A stretch of DNA of 36,033 nucleotides, from contig JARICT010000071.1 in NCBI GenBank assembly GCA_029257185.1, positions 1 through 36,033 of the forward strand. Direction: 5' to 3'. Position 1 is the stretch's first letter. The number at the start of each line of letters is the position of its first letter. Below the pieces are notes generated by a model. That model worked only from the letters and a program-made list of their open reading frames with translations, ran no database searches and was not told where the DNA came from. Shown here one piece after another: positions 1 to 7,819 of this stretch. The DNA comes from Quadrisphaera sp. GTDB taxonomy: Bacteria > Actinomycetota > Actinomycetes > Actinomycetales > Quadrisphaeraceae. The translations under genes and the position numbers were made by a program.

Positions 1-235
1 GTCACGCCGTCGGGGCGTGCCGCGGCTGCGGTGAGGGAGAGGACGAGGTGCACGTCCCGACCCTGACCTCCCGAGAACCGCTCGCCCGGCCCTCACCCGT
101 TCGGCTGTGGACGGACCCGTCGCACCGTCACCCTCCGACGACGCGGGCGGTACGCACCGTCGGTGCGGGGCGCCGACCAGGGGTGACTTGTCCACAGGCG
201 CCCTCTCAGGGAGGGGGAAGGCGCTCGCCAGGGCC

Positions 236-241
236 TAGCGT
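236..241 (+). promoter_or_regulatory. Putative -10 box for the tad operon
   Basis: The hexamer TAGCGT fits the actinobacterial TANNNT -10 consensus and lies 53 bases before the TadA start. No good -35 is visible. It would give a leader of about 45 bases that contains the GAGGGG ribosome site in front of the ATG at 295. I see no convincing complete gene in bases 1-235. Confidence 0.4.
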
Positions 242-294
242 CCGGCGCGCTGGACGTGATCACCGCACCGACGACCGGTCGAGGGGAGCCGACG

Positions 295-1581
295 ATGAGC
301 ACCACCTCCGCGGCGACGCGACCTGGCCGCAGCGCGGCGCCCGCTCGCTCCGTCTCCGCCGTGCGGGTGGTCGAGGACGAGGTGCGCCAGCTGGTGCGGC
401 TGCGCTCGCTCGACCCGGCCAGGGACCTCGCGGACGTGCGCGCGGTGGTCGCCGACGTCATGGCCGACTACACGGAGCGCTCCCTGGACGGGCTGCTGCC
501 CGCCATCGGGGACCCCGCGCGGCTCGAGCAGGCCGTGCTGGACGCGGTCTGCGGTCTGGGCCCGCTCCAGCCCTACCTCGACGACCCCGAGGTGGAGGAG
601 GTCTGGATCAACGAGCCGGGCATGGTCTTCGTCGCCCGCGGAGGACGCAGCGAGCTGACGACGACCATCCTGTCCGCCGAGCAGGTCGCCGAGCTGGTCG
701 AGCGGATGCTCAAGGGGACCGGGCGGCGGGTGGACCTGTCCAGCCCCTTCGTCGACGCCGTCCTCGAGGACGGCTCGCGACTGCACGTGGTGATCCCGGA
801 CGTCACCCGTCGGCACTGGGCGGTCAACGTGCGCAAGTTCGTGGTCAAGGCCTCCCGGCTCGACGACCTCGTCGGGCTCGGCACCCTCTCCGCGCAGGCG
901 GCCCGCTTCCTCGAGGCCGCGGTGGCCTCCGGTCTGAACGTGATCGTGTCCGGCGGTACCCAGGCCGGCAAGACCACCCTGCTCAACTGCCTGGCAGCCG
1001 CCGTCCCGCCCCGGCAGCGGGTGATCTCGTGCGAGGAGGTCTTCGAGCTCAAGATCCCCCTGCGCGACGTCGTGGCCCTCCAGTGCCGGCAGCCCTCGCT
1101 CGAGGGCACCGGGGAGATCCCGCTGCGCCGCCTGGTCAAGGAGGCCCTGCGGATGCGCCCCGACCGCATCGTCGTCGGCGAGGTCCGCCAGGAGGAGTGC
1201 CTCGACCTGCTCATCGCCCTGAACTCGGGGCTGCCCGGGATGGCCAGCGTCCACGCGAACTCGGCGCGGGAGGCGATCACCAAGCTGTGCACCCTGCCGC
1301 TCCTCGCCGGCGCCAACGTCGGTGCCCGCTTCGTGGTTCCCACGGTGGCGGCGTCGGTGGACGTGGTGGTGCACACCGCGCTGGACGCCGACGGGCGGCG
1401 TCGTGTCCGCGAGGTGGTCGCGGTGCCCGGCCGCGTCGAGGGCGACGTCGTCGAGGTGAGCGACCTGTTCACCACCGTCGACGGCGAGCTGGTGCGCGCC
1501 TCCGGGTTCCCGCCGCACGCCGACCGGTTCGCCCGCGCTGGGCACGACGTCGCGGCGCTCCTCGTCGCTGACGGGCCGTGA
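295..1581 (+). CDS. tadA: TadA/CpaF-type secretion ATPase
   Basis: Hexameric secretion ATPase that powers assembly of Flp/Tad pili on the cytoplasmic face of the membrane. The 428-residue product has the CpaF/VirB11 layout: an N-terminal domain up to about residue 200, then a RecA-like domain with Walker A GGTQAGKTT (G220, K226) and Walker B in DRIVVGEVR, followed by the SVHANS stretch typical of CpaF. The in-frame ATG at 256 has no ribosome site, while the ATG at 295 has GAGGGG at proper distance, so 295 was chosen. The stop overlaps the tadB GTG by 4 bases (GTGA), which suggests translational coupling. It heads the operon tadA-tadB-tadC-pilin-tadE-tadE-tadG, the same order as mycobacterial Rv3659c-Rv3654c. 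No CpaE/Ssd-like gene precedes it inside the window. Confidence 0.95.
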   Translation: MSTTSAATRPGRSAAPARSVSAVRVVEDEVRQLVRLRSLDPARDLADVRAVVADVMADYTERSLDGLLPAIGDPARLEQAVLDAVCGLGPLQPYLDDPEVEEVWINEPGMVFVARGGRSELTTTILSAEQVAELVERMLKGTGRRVDLSSPFVDAVLEDGSRLHVVIPDVTRRHWAVNVRKFVVKASRLDDLVGLGTLSAQAARFLEAAVASGLNVIVSGGTQAGKTTLLNCLAAAVPPRQRVISCEEVFELKIPLRDVVALQCRQPSLEGTGEIPLRRLVKEALRMRPDRIVVGEVRQEECLDLLIALNSGLPGMASVHANSAREAITKLCTLPLLAGANVGARFVVPTVAASVDVVVHTALDADGRRRVREVVAVPGRVEGDVVEVSDLFTTVDGELVRASGFPPHADRFARAGHDVAALLVADGP

Positions 1582-2486
1582 GCGACGTGGGCTCCGTCGT
1601 GGACGTCCTGGGCCCGGTGCGCGGCACCACCCTCGGCCTCGTCGCCGGCGTGGGCCTGTTCTGCGTCTGGTGGTCGTGCTGGCCCGCCCGCCCGGCGGGG
1701 CAGCGCATCGGCGGCGCGGCGCGCTGGCGCGCCCGCCTGCGCGACGACCTCACCGCCGCCGGCGTCCACGGCCTCTCCCCGGGCGTGCTCGCGGCCGCCT
1801 CCGCCCTCGCCGGCCTGCTGGTGGGGACGGGGACGCTCGCGGTGTCCTCCTCCCCGCCCATCGCCGTGTGCTTCGCCGTCATCGCCGCCGCCGCGCCGGT
1901 GCGGGCCGTGCGCGCCCGCGCGGCCCGGCGGCGCGAGGACCTGCGGGGCACCTGGCCGGAGGCGGTGGACGACCTCGCCTCCGGCGTGCGCGCCGGCCTC
2001 TCGCTGCCCGAGGCGCTCGCGGCGCTGCGCCACCGGGGGCCGGCGCCCCTGCGGCCGGCCTTCGCGGTGTTCGCCGACGACTACCGCGCCTCCGGGCGCT
2101 TCGTCGCCTGCCTCGACGACCTCAAGGTCCGCCTCGCCGATCCCGTCGGCGACCGGGTCGTGGAGTCGCTCCGGCTGACCCGGGAGGTCGGCGGGAGCGA
2201 CCTCGGCCGGCTGCTGCGGACCCTGTCGGCGTTCCTGCGCGATGACGCCAGGACCCGCGCGGAGCTGGCGACCCGCCAGGGGTGGACGGTCAACGGCGCC
2301 CGCCTCGCCGTCGCCGCGCCGTGGGCGGTGCTCGCCCTGCTGGCCACCCGGGGCGAGGCCGTCGAGGCCTACAACTCCGCGGCCGGCGTGCTCGTCCTCG
2401 CGGTCGGCGCCGGCGCGTCGCTGGGGGCCTACCGGCTGATGCTGGCGCTGGGCCGGCTCCCCTCCGAGGAACGGGTCATGCGGTGA
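1578..2486 (+). CDS. tadB: TadB-like inner-membrane platform protein (type II secretion F domain)
   Basis: Polytopic membrane protein of the GspF/TadB family (302 residues), part of the platform that couples the ATPase to pilin extrusion. A hydrophobic segment lies near residues 15-35 and two more around 70-110. A cytoplasmic helical F domain follows, with the family-like stretch WPEAVDDLASGVRAGLSLPEAL, and a C-terminal hydrophobic pair (about 240-290). The GTG start overlaps the tadA stop (GTGA) and its own stop overlaps tadC the same way. Function in pilus assembly is inferred from family and operon position. Confidence 0.9.
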   Translation: MSDVGSVVDVLGPVRGTTLGLVAGVGLFCVWWSCWPARPAGQRIGGAARWRARLRDDLTAAGVHGLSPGVLAAASALAGLLVGTGTLAVSSSPPIAVCFAVIAAAAPVRAVRARAARRREDLRGTWPEAVDDLASGVRAGLSLPEALAALRHRGPAPLRPAFAVFADDYRASGRFVACLDDLKVRLADPVGDRVVESLRLTREVGGSDLGRLLRTLSAFLRDDARTRAELATRQGWTVNGARLAVAAPWAVLALLATRGEAVEAYNSAAGVLVLAVGAGASLGAYRLMLALGRLPSEERVMR

Positions 2487-3442
2487 GCCTCGTGGCGGGA
2501 GGCACGGCCACCGGCATGGCCCTGGGGCTCGTCGCCGGCGCGGGCACGGTTCTCGTGCTCGTGGGCGCACCCCTGGGGCGCCGCCCCCGGCTCGCGGACC
2601 GTCTGGCGCCGCACCTGCGCGACGTGCCGCGCGGCTCGCGACTGCTGGGGCAGGGCCGGGGGATCCAGGGGCAGTGGGCCATGGTGCTGCGGCTCTTCGC
2701 GCCGGCGGTCTCCCGCGAGGGTCGCCTCCACCGGCTCCTCGACGCGCTCGCGGGCGGGCCGAGGACCACCTCGCGCCGTCTGCGCCAGGCCGGGTCGAGC
2801 ACGACGCTCGAGCAGTTCCGCGCCGAGCAGCTGGTGCTGGCCGTCGTGGGCCTGCTGGTCGGGACCGTGGTGGCCGGGACGCTCGCGGTGACCCGCGGCG
2901 CCCCCGTGCCGGCGCTGGTGCTCCTCGTCGTGGTCTGCGGCGTGGCAGGGGCGGTGGCGCGCGACGTGGCGCTCAGCCGGGCGCTCGCCCGGCGGACGCA
3001 GCGGATCCTCACGGAGTTCCCCACCGTCGCGGAGCTGCTCGCCCTGTCGGTGGCGGCCGGCGAGGGAGCGGTCGGCGCCCTGGAGCGGATCGCTAGCACG
3101 TCCAGCGGGGAGCTGGCTGGCGAGCTGCGCGCCACCCTCGCCCACGCGCGGGCCGGAGCCCCGCTCGTGACGGCCCTCGAGGGGCTCGCGGCGCGGACCG
3201 CGGTGCCCGCCCTGCGCCGCTTCGTCGACGGCATGGCGGTCGCCCTGGAGCGCGGCACCCCGCTCACCGAGGTGCTCCGCGCGCAGGCCCAGGACGTCCG
3301 CGAGCTCTCCCGCCGCCAGCTCATGGAGGCGGGCGGGAAGAAGGAGATCCAGATGATGATCCCGGTCGTCTTCCTCGTGCTGCCCGTGACCGTGCTCTTC
3401 GCCGTCTTCCCCGGCGCGGCCGCCCTGTCGGGGGTCAGGTGA
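2483..3442 (+). CDS. tadC: TadC-like inner-membrane platform protein (type II secretion F domain)
   Basis: Second F-domain membrane protein of the Tad machine, 319 residues from the GTG at 2483 that overlaps the tadB stop. Upstream in-frame codons exist back to 2282, but they translate to arginine-rich sequence typical of a wrong frame over tadB. Visible are an N-terminal hydrophobic helix (MALGLVAGAGTVLVLV), a central hydrophobic pair, a cytoplasmic domain with EFPTVAELLALSVAAGEG and LRRFVDGMAVALERGTPL, the conserved basic stretch QLMEAGGKKEIQMMIPVVF, and a terminal membrane helix. TadB and TadC normally work as a pair, and both are present here. Confidence 0.9.
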   Translation: MSLVAGGTATGMALGLVAGAGTVLVLVGAPLGRRPRLADRLAPHLRDVPRGSRLLGQGRGIQGQWAMVLRLFAPAVSREGRLHRLLDALAGGPRTTSRRLRQAGSSTTLEQFRAEQLVLAVVGLLVGTVVAGTLAVTRGAPVPALVLLVVVCGVAGAVARDVALSRALARRTQRILTEFPTVAELLALSVAAGEGAVGALERIASTSSGELAGELRATLAHARAGAPLVTALEGLAARTAVPALRRFVDGMAVALERGTPLTEVLRAQAQDVRELSRRQLMEAGGKKEIQMMIPVVFLVLPVTVLFAVFPGAAALSGVR

Positions 3443-3503
3443 GCACCCCCTCCCGCCAACCCCTCGAACACCCGTCCCGTCCCCGCGTCCCCCGGAGAAC
3501 ACG

Positions 3504-3686
3504 ATGATCACCGCACTGGTCCGCTTCCGCGCCACCCTCGCCATCCCTGACGACCGCGGCGACGTCCCCGGCTGGGTGCTGGTCACGCTCATGACCGCCG
3601 GCCTCGTCGCCGCACTGTGGGCCCTGGCCGACACCGCGCTGACGCAGATGTTCACCGAGGCGATGGCCGACGTCCGGGCGCGCTGA
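3504..3686 (+). CDS. Small Flp-like pilin
   Basis: A 60-residue protein with a short N-terminal leader, a GDVPGW junction, one hydrophobic helix (VLVTLMTAGLVAALWALA) and a short tail. Size, position after tadC and single helix fit the Flp/TadA-system major pilin. The ATG at 3504 has GGAG six bases upstream. Odd point: in classic Flp prepilins the cleavage glycine is followed by Glu at +5; here the matching position is Trp (G-DVPGW), while both TadE-like neighbours keep Glu+5. The pilin role is inferred from context; no prepilin peptidase gene lies in the window. Confidence 0.8.
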   Translation: MITALVRFRATLAIPDDRGDVPGWVLVTLMTAGLVAALWALADTALTQMFTEAMADVRAR

Positions 3687-3690
3687 GCCG

Positions 3691-4140
3691 GTGGCTGCCC
3701 CGGTGGCGCTCCGGCCCCTCGTCACCGCGCGCAGCGGGGCGCGGCTCTCGGACGGCGGTTCCGTCCTGGCCGAGCACGTGGCGGTGGCCGCGCTCGTGAC
3801 GCTGGTCTTCGCGTCCCTCGTCCAGCTGTCCCTCGCGCTGCACGTGCGCACGGTGCTCCTCGACGCGGCGTCCGAGGGCGCGCGGCACGGGGCGCTCGCC
3901 GACCGCACCCCGGCGGACGGCGCGCAGCGCACCCGCGAGCTGATCGCGGAACGGCTCGACCCCCGCTACGCCACCGACGTGAGGGTCGCCGCGACCTCCG
4001 TCGGCGGGCTGCCGGCGCTCGAGACGACCGTCCGGGCCCCGCTCCCGGTGGTGGGGTTCGCGGGGACGGCGACGACCGTGACCGTGAGCGGCCGAGGTCT
4101 CCTACCACCGCCACCGACACCGACACCGACACAGCCGTGA
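3691..4140 (+). CDS. TadE-like pseudopilin 1
   Basis: TadE family minor pilin (149 residues). After a short leader there is a prepilin-like junction G-SVLAE with Glu at +5, then a hydrophobic helix (HVAVAALVTLVFASLVQLSLAL). Next comes the TadE signature around LLDAASEGARHGA, and a small extracytoplasmic domain. The tail is proline/threonine-rich (PPPPTPTPTQP). The GTG start is 4 bases after the pilin stop; the ribosome site is weak. Its stop overlaps the next gene by 4 bases (GTGA). Expected role: initiation or tip assembly of the Flp fibre. Confidence 0.85.
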   Translation: MAAPVALRPLVTARSGARLSDGGSVLAEHVAVAALVTLVFASLVQLSLALHVRTVLLDAASEGARHGALADRTPADGAQRTRELIAERLDPRYATDVRVAATSVGGLPALETTVRAPLPVVGFAGTATTVTVSGRGLLPPPPTPTPTQP

Positions 4141-4604
4141 GGGGCTGCGACAGCCCCGACGCCCGCGGTGGCGGCTCGGCTCAGCGGGGGAGCGCTGTCG
4201 TGGAGCTCCTCGCCGTCGGGCTCGTGATGCTCCTCCCGCTGGTCCACCTCGTGGTGGTCGTCGCCCGCGTCCAGGCCGGGGCCTTCGCGGTCGACGCCGG
4301 GGCGCGCGCCGCTGCCCGCTCGGTGGCGGCGAACCCCGCGGCCCCGGAGGTGGTGGAGGCCGCTGTGGCCCTGTCGCTGGCGGACCAGGGGTTCGACGAC
4401 GGCGCCGGCGCGGACGTGAGCGCCGCCTGCACCCCGGCGCCGTGCACCTCACCGGGGGCGCGGGTGCTCGTGGAGGTCTCCTACGACGTCGCCGTGCCGG
4501 GGGTCCCGGCCGGCGTCGGCGCCGTGGTGCCCGCGGCGGTGCGCGTGAGCTCGCGCTCCAGCGCCGCGGTCGACCGCTACCTCGCGCCACCGACGGCTCC
4601 CTGA
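4137..4604 (+). CDS. TadE-like pseudopilin 2
   Basis: A second TadE-like protein of 155 residues. A basic/polar leader ends in a G-SAVVE junction (Glu+5), followed by a hydrophobic helix (LLAVGLVMLLPLVHLVVVVA). The TadE-like pattern AGAFAVDAGARAAARSVA comes next, then an extracytoplasmic domain with two cysteines close together (ACTPAPC), possibly a disulfide. Start and stop both overlap neighbouring genes by 4 and 1 bases. Likely a minor pilin working with the upstream TadE. Confidence 0.85.
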   Translation: MRGCDSPDARGGGSAQRGSAVVELLAVGLVMLLPLVHLVVVVARVQAGAFAVDAGARAAARSVAANPAAPEVVEAAVALSLADQGFDDGAGADVSAACTPAPCTSPGARVLVEVSYDVAVPGVPAGVGAVVPAAVRVSSRSSAAVDRYLAPPTAP

Positions 4605-5062
4605 TGGCGCCCCGCGGCGACGAGGGCCGCATCACGGTGCTCGTCCTGGGGTACTTCGTGGTCATCGCGCTGCTGGTCGGGGTGGTGGGCGGCATCGCCG
4701 CGGTGCAGAGCGCGCGCCACCGCCTGCTGTCCGTCGCCGACGCCGCGGCCCTCGAAGCCAGCCAGGCCCTCGACGAGCCCGGCTACTACGCCGTGGGCGC
4801 CTCGGGCGGGGCGCCGCCGCTGACCGACGGCTCCGTCGTCGCGGCGGTGGAGGAGGCCCTCGTCGCCGGCGGGGCCGCCGAGGACTTCCCCACCCTCGAG
4901 GTCGGCCCGCTCACCGGCAGCCCGGACGGGATCAGCGCCCAGGTCCAGCTCTCCGTCGTCCTCGACGTGCCGATGGTGCCCGCCTCGGTCGACGAGCTCG
5001 CCGGAGGCGTGCCCGTCACCGTGCTCTCGCGGGCCCGCTCCCCGCTCGACCCGGTGGGCTGA
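4604..5062 (+). CDS. TadG-like pilus assembly protein (Rv3654c-like)
   Basis: Last gene of the tad operon, 152 residues. The ATG at 4604 shares one base with the preceding stop (TGATG), so translation is probably coupled; codons before it in the same frame are out-of-frame shadow. A hydrophobic helix (VLVLGYFVVIALLVGVVGGIAAV) follows a short N-terminus, then the pattern RLLSVADAAALEASQAL typical of TadG-like/Rv3654c-like proteins, and an extracytoplasmic domain. Unlike the two TadE proteins it has no Glu+5 after its glycine. It converges with the ABC1 kinase gene, whose stop is 9 bases away. Confidence 0.82.
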   Translation: MAPRGDEGRITVLVLGYFVVIALLVGVVGGIAAVQSARHRLLSVADAAALEASQALDEPGYYAVGASGGAPPLTDGSVVAAVEEALVAGGAAEDFPTLEVGPLTGSPDGISAQVQLSVVLDVPMVPASVDELAGGVPVTVLSRARSPLDPVG

Positions 5063-5071
5063 CGCGCGGCC

Positions 5072-6409
5072 TCAGCCCTCGGCGGGCGCGAGGCCGTCCT
5101 CGAGGGCGAACCCCGGCAGGTCGGCGTCGAAGATGTGGAACGCGGGGATGACGCCGCCCAGCTGGGAGAGCACGCCGATGCCGCCCAGCCACACCCGCCA
5201 GATCAGGACGTACTCACGGGGCAGGTTGAGCTTCAGCGAGACCCACCACTCGGGCCGGTTCACGTCGTTGACGTAGGCGAACATCGACTGCATCCAGGCG
5301 CGGTCGAACCGGAACTCGTCGTGGCGGAGCACCTCGAGGAACGGCGTCAGGTAGTCGAGCAGGTCGCCCGGGTCGACGTCGATGCCGTCCCGGATGAACC
5401 CCTCGGCGCGCAGGCCGGCCACCACGCCGTCAGCATCGCCGTCCAGCCCCAGGGACAGCAGCGTGCCGATGGCCGACGGGGTGCCGTCGGGCAGGCGCGC
5501 CACGGCGCCGAAGTCCAGCACCCCGAAGCGGCCGTCGTCGGTGAGGCGGAAGTTCCCGGGGTGGGGGTCGGCGTGCAGCAGGCCGGAGCGCTGCGGGCTG
5601 GCGACGAGGAACTCGAGGTACTGGCTGGCCATGGCGTCGCGCTCGTCCTGCGTGCCGTGGGCGATGACGTCGGCCATCGGGCGCCCGGGCAGCCACTCGG
5701 TGACCAGCACCTTCTCGCTGGAGGCGACCACCGCGGGGACCGCGACGTGCGGGTCGCCGGCGTAGGCGGCCGCGAAGCCCTCCTGGGCCGCGGCCTCCCA
5801 CAGGTAGTCGACCTCCTCCGCGACGCGCTCCTTGAGCTCGTCGAGGACGGGCCCCACGTCCAGACCGGGCACCCACCCCGCGGAGACCTTCACCACCCGG
5901 GCCACCTGGTTGAGGTCGGAGACCAGGGCGGCCCCGGCGCCGGGGTACTGCACCTTGACGGCCACGTCGCGCCCGTCGGTCCACACGGCGCGGTGCACCT
6001 GGCCCACCGACGCCGCCGCGACCGGCTCGTCGTCGAAGGAGGTGAAGAGGTCCCGCCAGTCCGCGCCGAGCTGGCCGGCGAGCACCGCGTGCACCGCGGA
6101 GACCGGCATGGGGGGAGCGGCCTCCTGCAGCCGCACCAGCTGCTCGCGGTAGGGGCCGGCCATCTCCTCGGGCAGCGCGGCCTCGAGCACGGACAGGGCT
6201 TGCCCGAACTTCATGGCGCCGCCCTTCAACCGCCCCAGCACGGTGAAGAGCTGCTCGGCGGTGGCGGCCTGCATCTGCGCGGCCACGTCCTCCTGGCGCG
6301 AGCCCGTCAGCCGGCGCCCGAGGCCCATCGCCTGGCGACCGGCGAGGCCGACAGGCAGGCTGGCCAACCGCAGTCCGCGGCCGAACGGGCCGCGGGGGAT
6401 GTCACTCAC
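5072..6409 (-). CDS. ABC1/AarF (UbiB-like) atypical kinase
   Basis: Member of the ABC1 family of atypical kinases/ATPases (445 residues), homologous to UbiB and COQ8. Visible motifs in order: KxGQ (LKGGAMKFGQALS), the alanine-rich loop replacing a glycine-rich loop (AAASVGQVHRA), the ion-pair lysine in VAVKVQYPG, the catalytic segment LLHADPHPGNF and the metal-binding LDFG. The GTG at 6409 gives the family N-terminus MSDIPRG; sequence further upstream is arginine-rich shadow of the next gene. Actinobacterial members lie in the Rv3197 neighbourhood; the substrate is unknown and a ubiquinone role is unlikely in organisms that use menaquinone. Confidence 0.93.
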   Translation of the reverse strand: MSDIPRGPFGRGLRLASLPVGLAGRQAMGLGRRLTGSRQEDVAAQMQAATAEQLFTVLGRLKGGAMKFGQALSVLEAALPEEMAGPYREQLVRLQEAAPPMPVSAVHAVLAGQLGADWRDLFTSFDDEPVAAASVGQVHRAVWTDGRDVAVKVQYPGAGAALVSDLNQVARVVKVSAGWVPGLDVGPVLDELKERVAEEVDYLWEAAAQEGFAAAYAGDPHVAVPAVVASSEKVLVTEWLPGRPMADVIAHGTQDERDAMASQYLEFLVASPQRSGLLHADPHPGNFRLTDDGRFGVLDFGAVARLPDGTPSAIGTLLSLGLDGDADGVVAGLRAEGFIRDGIDVDPGDLLDYLTPFLEVLRHDEFRFDRAWMQSMFAYVNDVNRPEWWVSLKLNLPREYVLIWRVWLGGIGVLSQLGGVIPAFHIFDADLPGFALEDGLAPAEG

Positions 6410-6477
6410 CCCATCATCATCCCCGACGCGGTCACCGCCTGCCCGCCCGTCGCCGGGTCGGGGCCGTGGCGCTCGTC

Positions 6478-7560
6478 TCACCCGGCCTCCGGCTCGGCCG
6501 ACCAGGCGGCGCCCTCGCGCCACGTGCAGCCGCAGGCCGGGTGAGGGTCCCACCCGCGCCGGACGACCAGGCCGTCCGGCAGGGCGCACTCGAGCGTCGC
6601 GGACAGGGCCGCCGGTGACGGGGCGCCGTCGAGCTGCGCCAGCGCCTGCACCACCGCGATCCCCGCGGTCTGGGCGGCGAGGGAGAGCTCCTCGGGGCGG
6701 CTGCGCGAGCCGGCGGGGCGCGTGGCGACCTGAGCGGCGACCCGGGGCCACGCCGGGTCGCGTGCTGCGCGGTGCAGGTCCAGGCAGCGCAGGCACGCCG
6801 ACGCGCCGGGCCGCACCAGCGGGCCCACCACCGTCCCTCCCTCGCGCCAGAGCACGGGGAGGTGCGCGAGCGCTGCGCCGGCGGCGGCCTCCACGCGCGC
6901 CGGCACCAGCGCGCCGGCCCCCACGACCACCGCGACGTCCGGCGGGCGGGCCCGCAGCGGCGCCGCGGTGAGGACGATCGGTGCCCGCGCCGCCAGGAGC
7001 GCCCGGGCCCGGGCCTCGCGGGGGTGGCCCACGTCGTCGACGACGTAGCCGCCGGGGAAGACGTCGCCGGGGCCCACCGGTGACCCGTCGCGCACGAGCA
7101 CCCGGCCCACGCCGGCGCCGGCGAGGCCGAGCGCGATGCTCAGGCCGGTGCGGGAGGCTCCGACGACCAGCGCGGTGGCCCGCCACCTCCGGGAGAGCAC
7201 GCCCCAGCCGTCGCCGTGGGCGTGCACGAGGGAGAGCACGCGGGCGTCGGGGACCAGGGCGCGCTGCTCCTCACGGCTGGACCGGGGAGGGCGGACGCCG
7301 GAGACGTCGGAGGGTGTGCGCAGGACGAGCCCGGCCCGCACCAGCGCGCCGACGATGCGCTCGACGCGGGCGAGGGGGACCCCGTCCGCCGCCGCCGCGA
7401 CCCCCGCGAGGTCCAGGGTGCCGTCGAGGAGGGGGATCACCTGCTCGTCGGCCGCCGACAAGCCGGACAGGACCACGCCGCGGTCGGGGTCGAGCCCGAG
7501 CTGCAGCTGGCCGGGACCTCGCCGTGCCCGCAGCAGCGCGGGCCTCAGTCGTAGGAGCAC
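6478..7560 (-). CDS. ThiF/E1-like adenylyltransferase-fold protein
   Basis: About 360 residues if it starts at the GTG at 7560; the true start is uncertain because no ribosome site is clear. The N-terminal 120 residues resemble the winged-helix front part of actinobacterial ThiF-like/TOMM leader-binding proteins (LLDGTLDLAGVAAA). Then comes a Rossmann segment TALVVGASRTGLSIALGLAGAG and a C-terminal E1-like region with a zinc-type cysteine set: C256/C259 (CLRC) and C343/C345 (CGC). Known E1 proteins adenylate a carboxyl terminus, but the glycine motif here is degenerate and no ubiquitin-like or RiPP precursor gene is adjacent. Its place between the ABC1 kinase and the metallopeptidase is typical of the actinobacterial core cluster. 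Function unknown. Confidence 0.75.
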   Translation of the reverse strand: MLLRLRPALLRARRGPGQLQLGLDPDRGVVLSGLSAADEQVIPLLDGTLDLAGVAAAADGVPLARVERIVGALVRAGLVLRTPSDVSGVRPPRSSREEQRALVPDARVLSLVHAHGDGWGVLSRRWRATALVVGASRTGLSIALGLAGAGVGRVLVRDGSPVGPGDVFPGGYVVDDVGHPREARARALLAARAPIVLTAAPLRARPPDVAVVVGAGALVPARVEAAAGAALAHLPVLWREGGTVVGPLVRPGASACLRCLDLHRAARDPAWPRVAAQVATRPAGSRSRPEELSLAAQTAGIAVVQALAQLDGAPSPAALSATLECALPDGLVVRRGWDPHPACGCTWREGAAWSAEPEAG

Positions 7561-7806
7561 CCGCGGAGTGTGCTGCAGGAGGAGCCGGGCGCGTGGTGGT
7601 CGTCCACAGGCCGCAGGCAGGAGGAGGCGGGAACGGATGGGGCACGACGAAGCCCTCCGGGCCCCGCGAGCGTCCCGCCTTCCCCTGCGGACCGCACCCG
7701 GGGCCCCGAGGGCCTCGACGCACGAGACTAGGCGCACGGCGGGGGTGGGTCAACAGCGAGCGCGGCCACGACCGGCTCCATGATCCCCGGGGAGGGCGCA
7801 GCGGGC

Positions 7807-7812
7807 TACGGT
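7807..7812 (+). promoter_or_regulatory. -10 box for a leaderless transcript
   Basis: TACGGT fits TANNNT and ends seven bases before the GTG at 7820, the spacing expected if transcription starts at the start codon. It supports the 7820 start of the metallopeptidase over the GTG at 7811, which would overlap the -10 itself. Confidence 0.5.
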
Positions 7813-7819
7813 GGCGCGG

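Noticed and set aside
1-53. Possible minus-strand gene start: GTG at 53 opens a frame that runs off the left edge (begins MHLVLSLTAAAARPDG).
   Set aside because: Only 17 codons are visible, there is no good ribosome site, and high GC makes open frames common. The sequence to the left is needed.
48-1571. Long plus-strand frame of 507 codons over tadA.
   Set aside because: Arg/Gly/Pro-rich composition typical of a shifted frame in GC-rich coding DNA; tadA in the other frame has clear Walker motifs.
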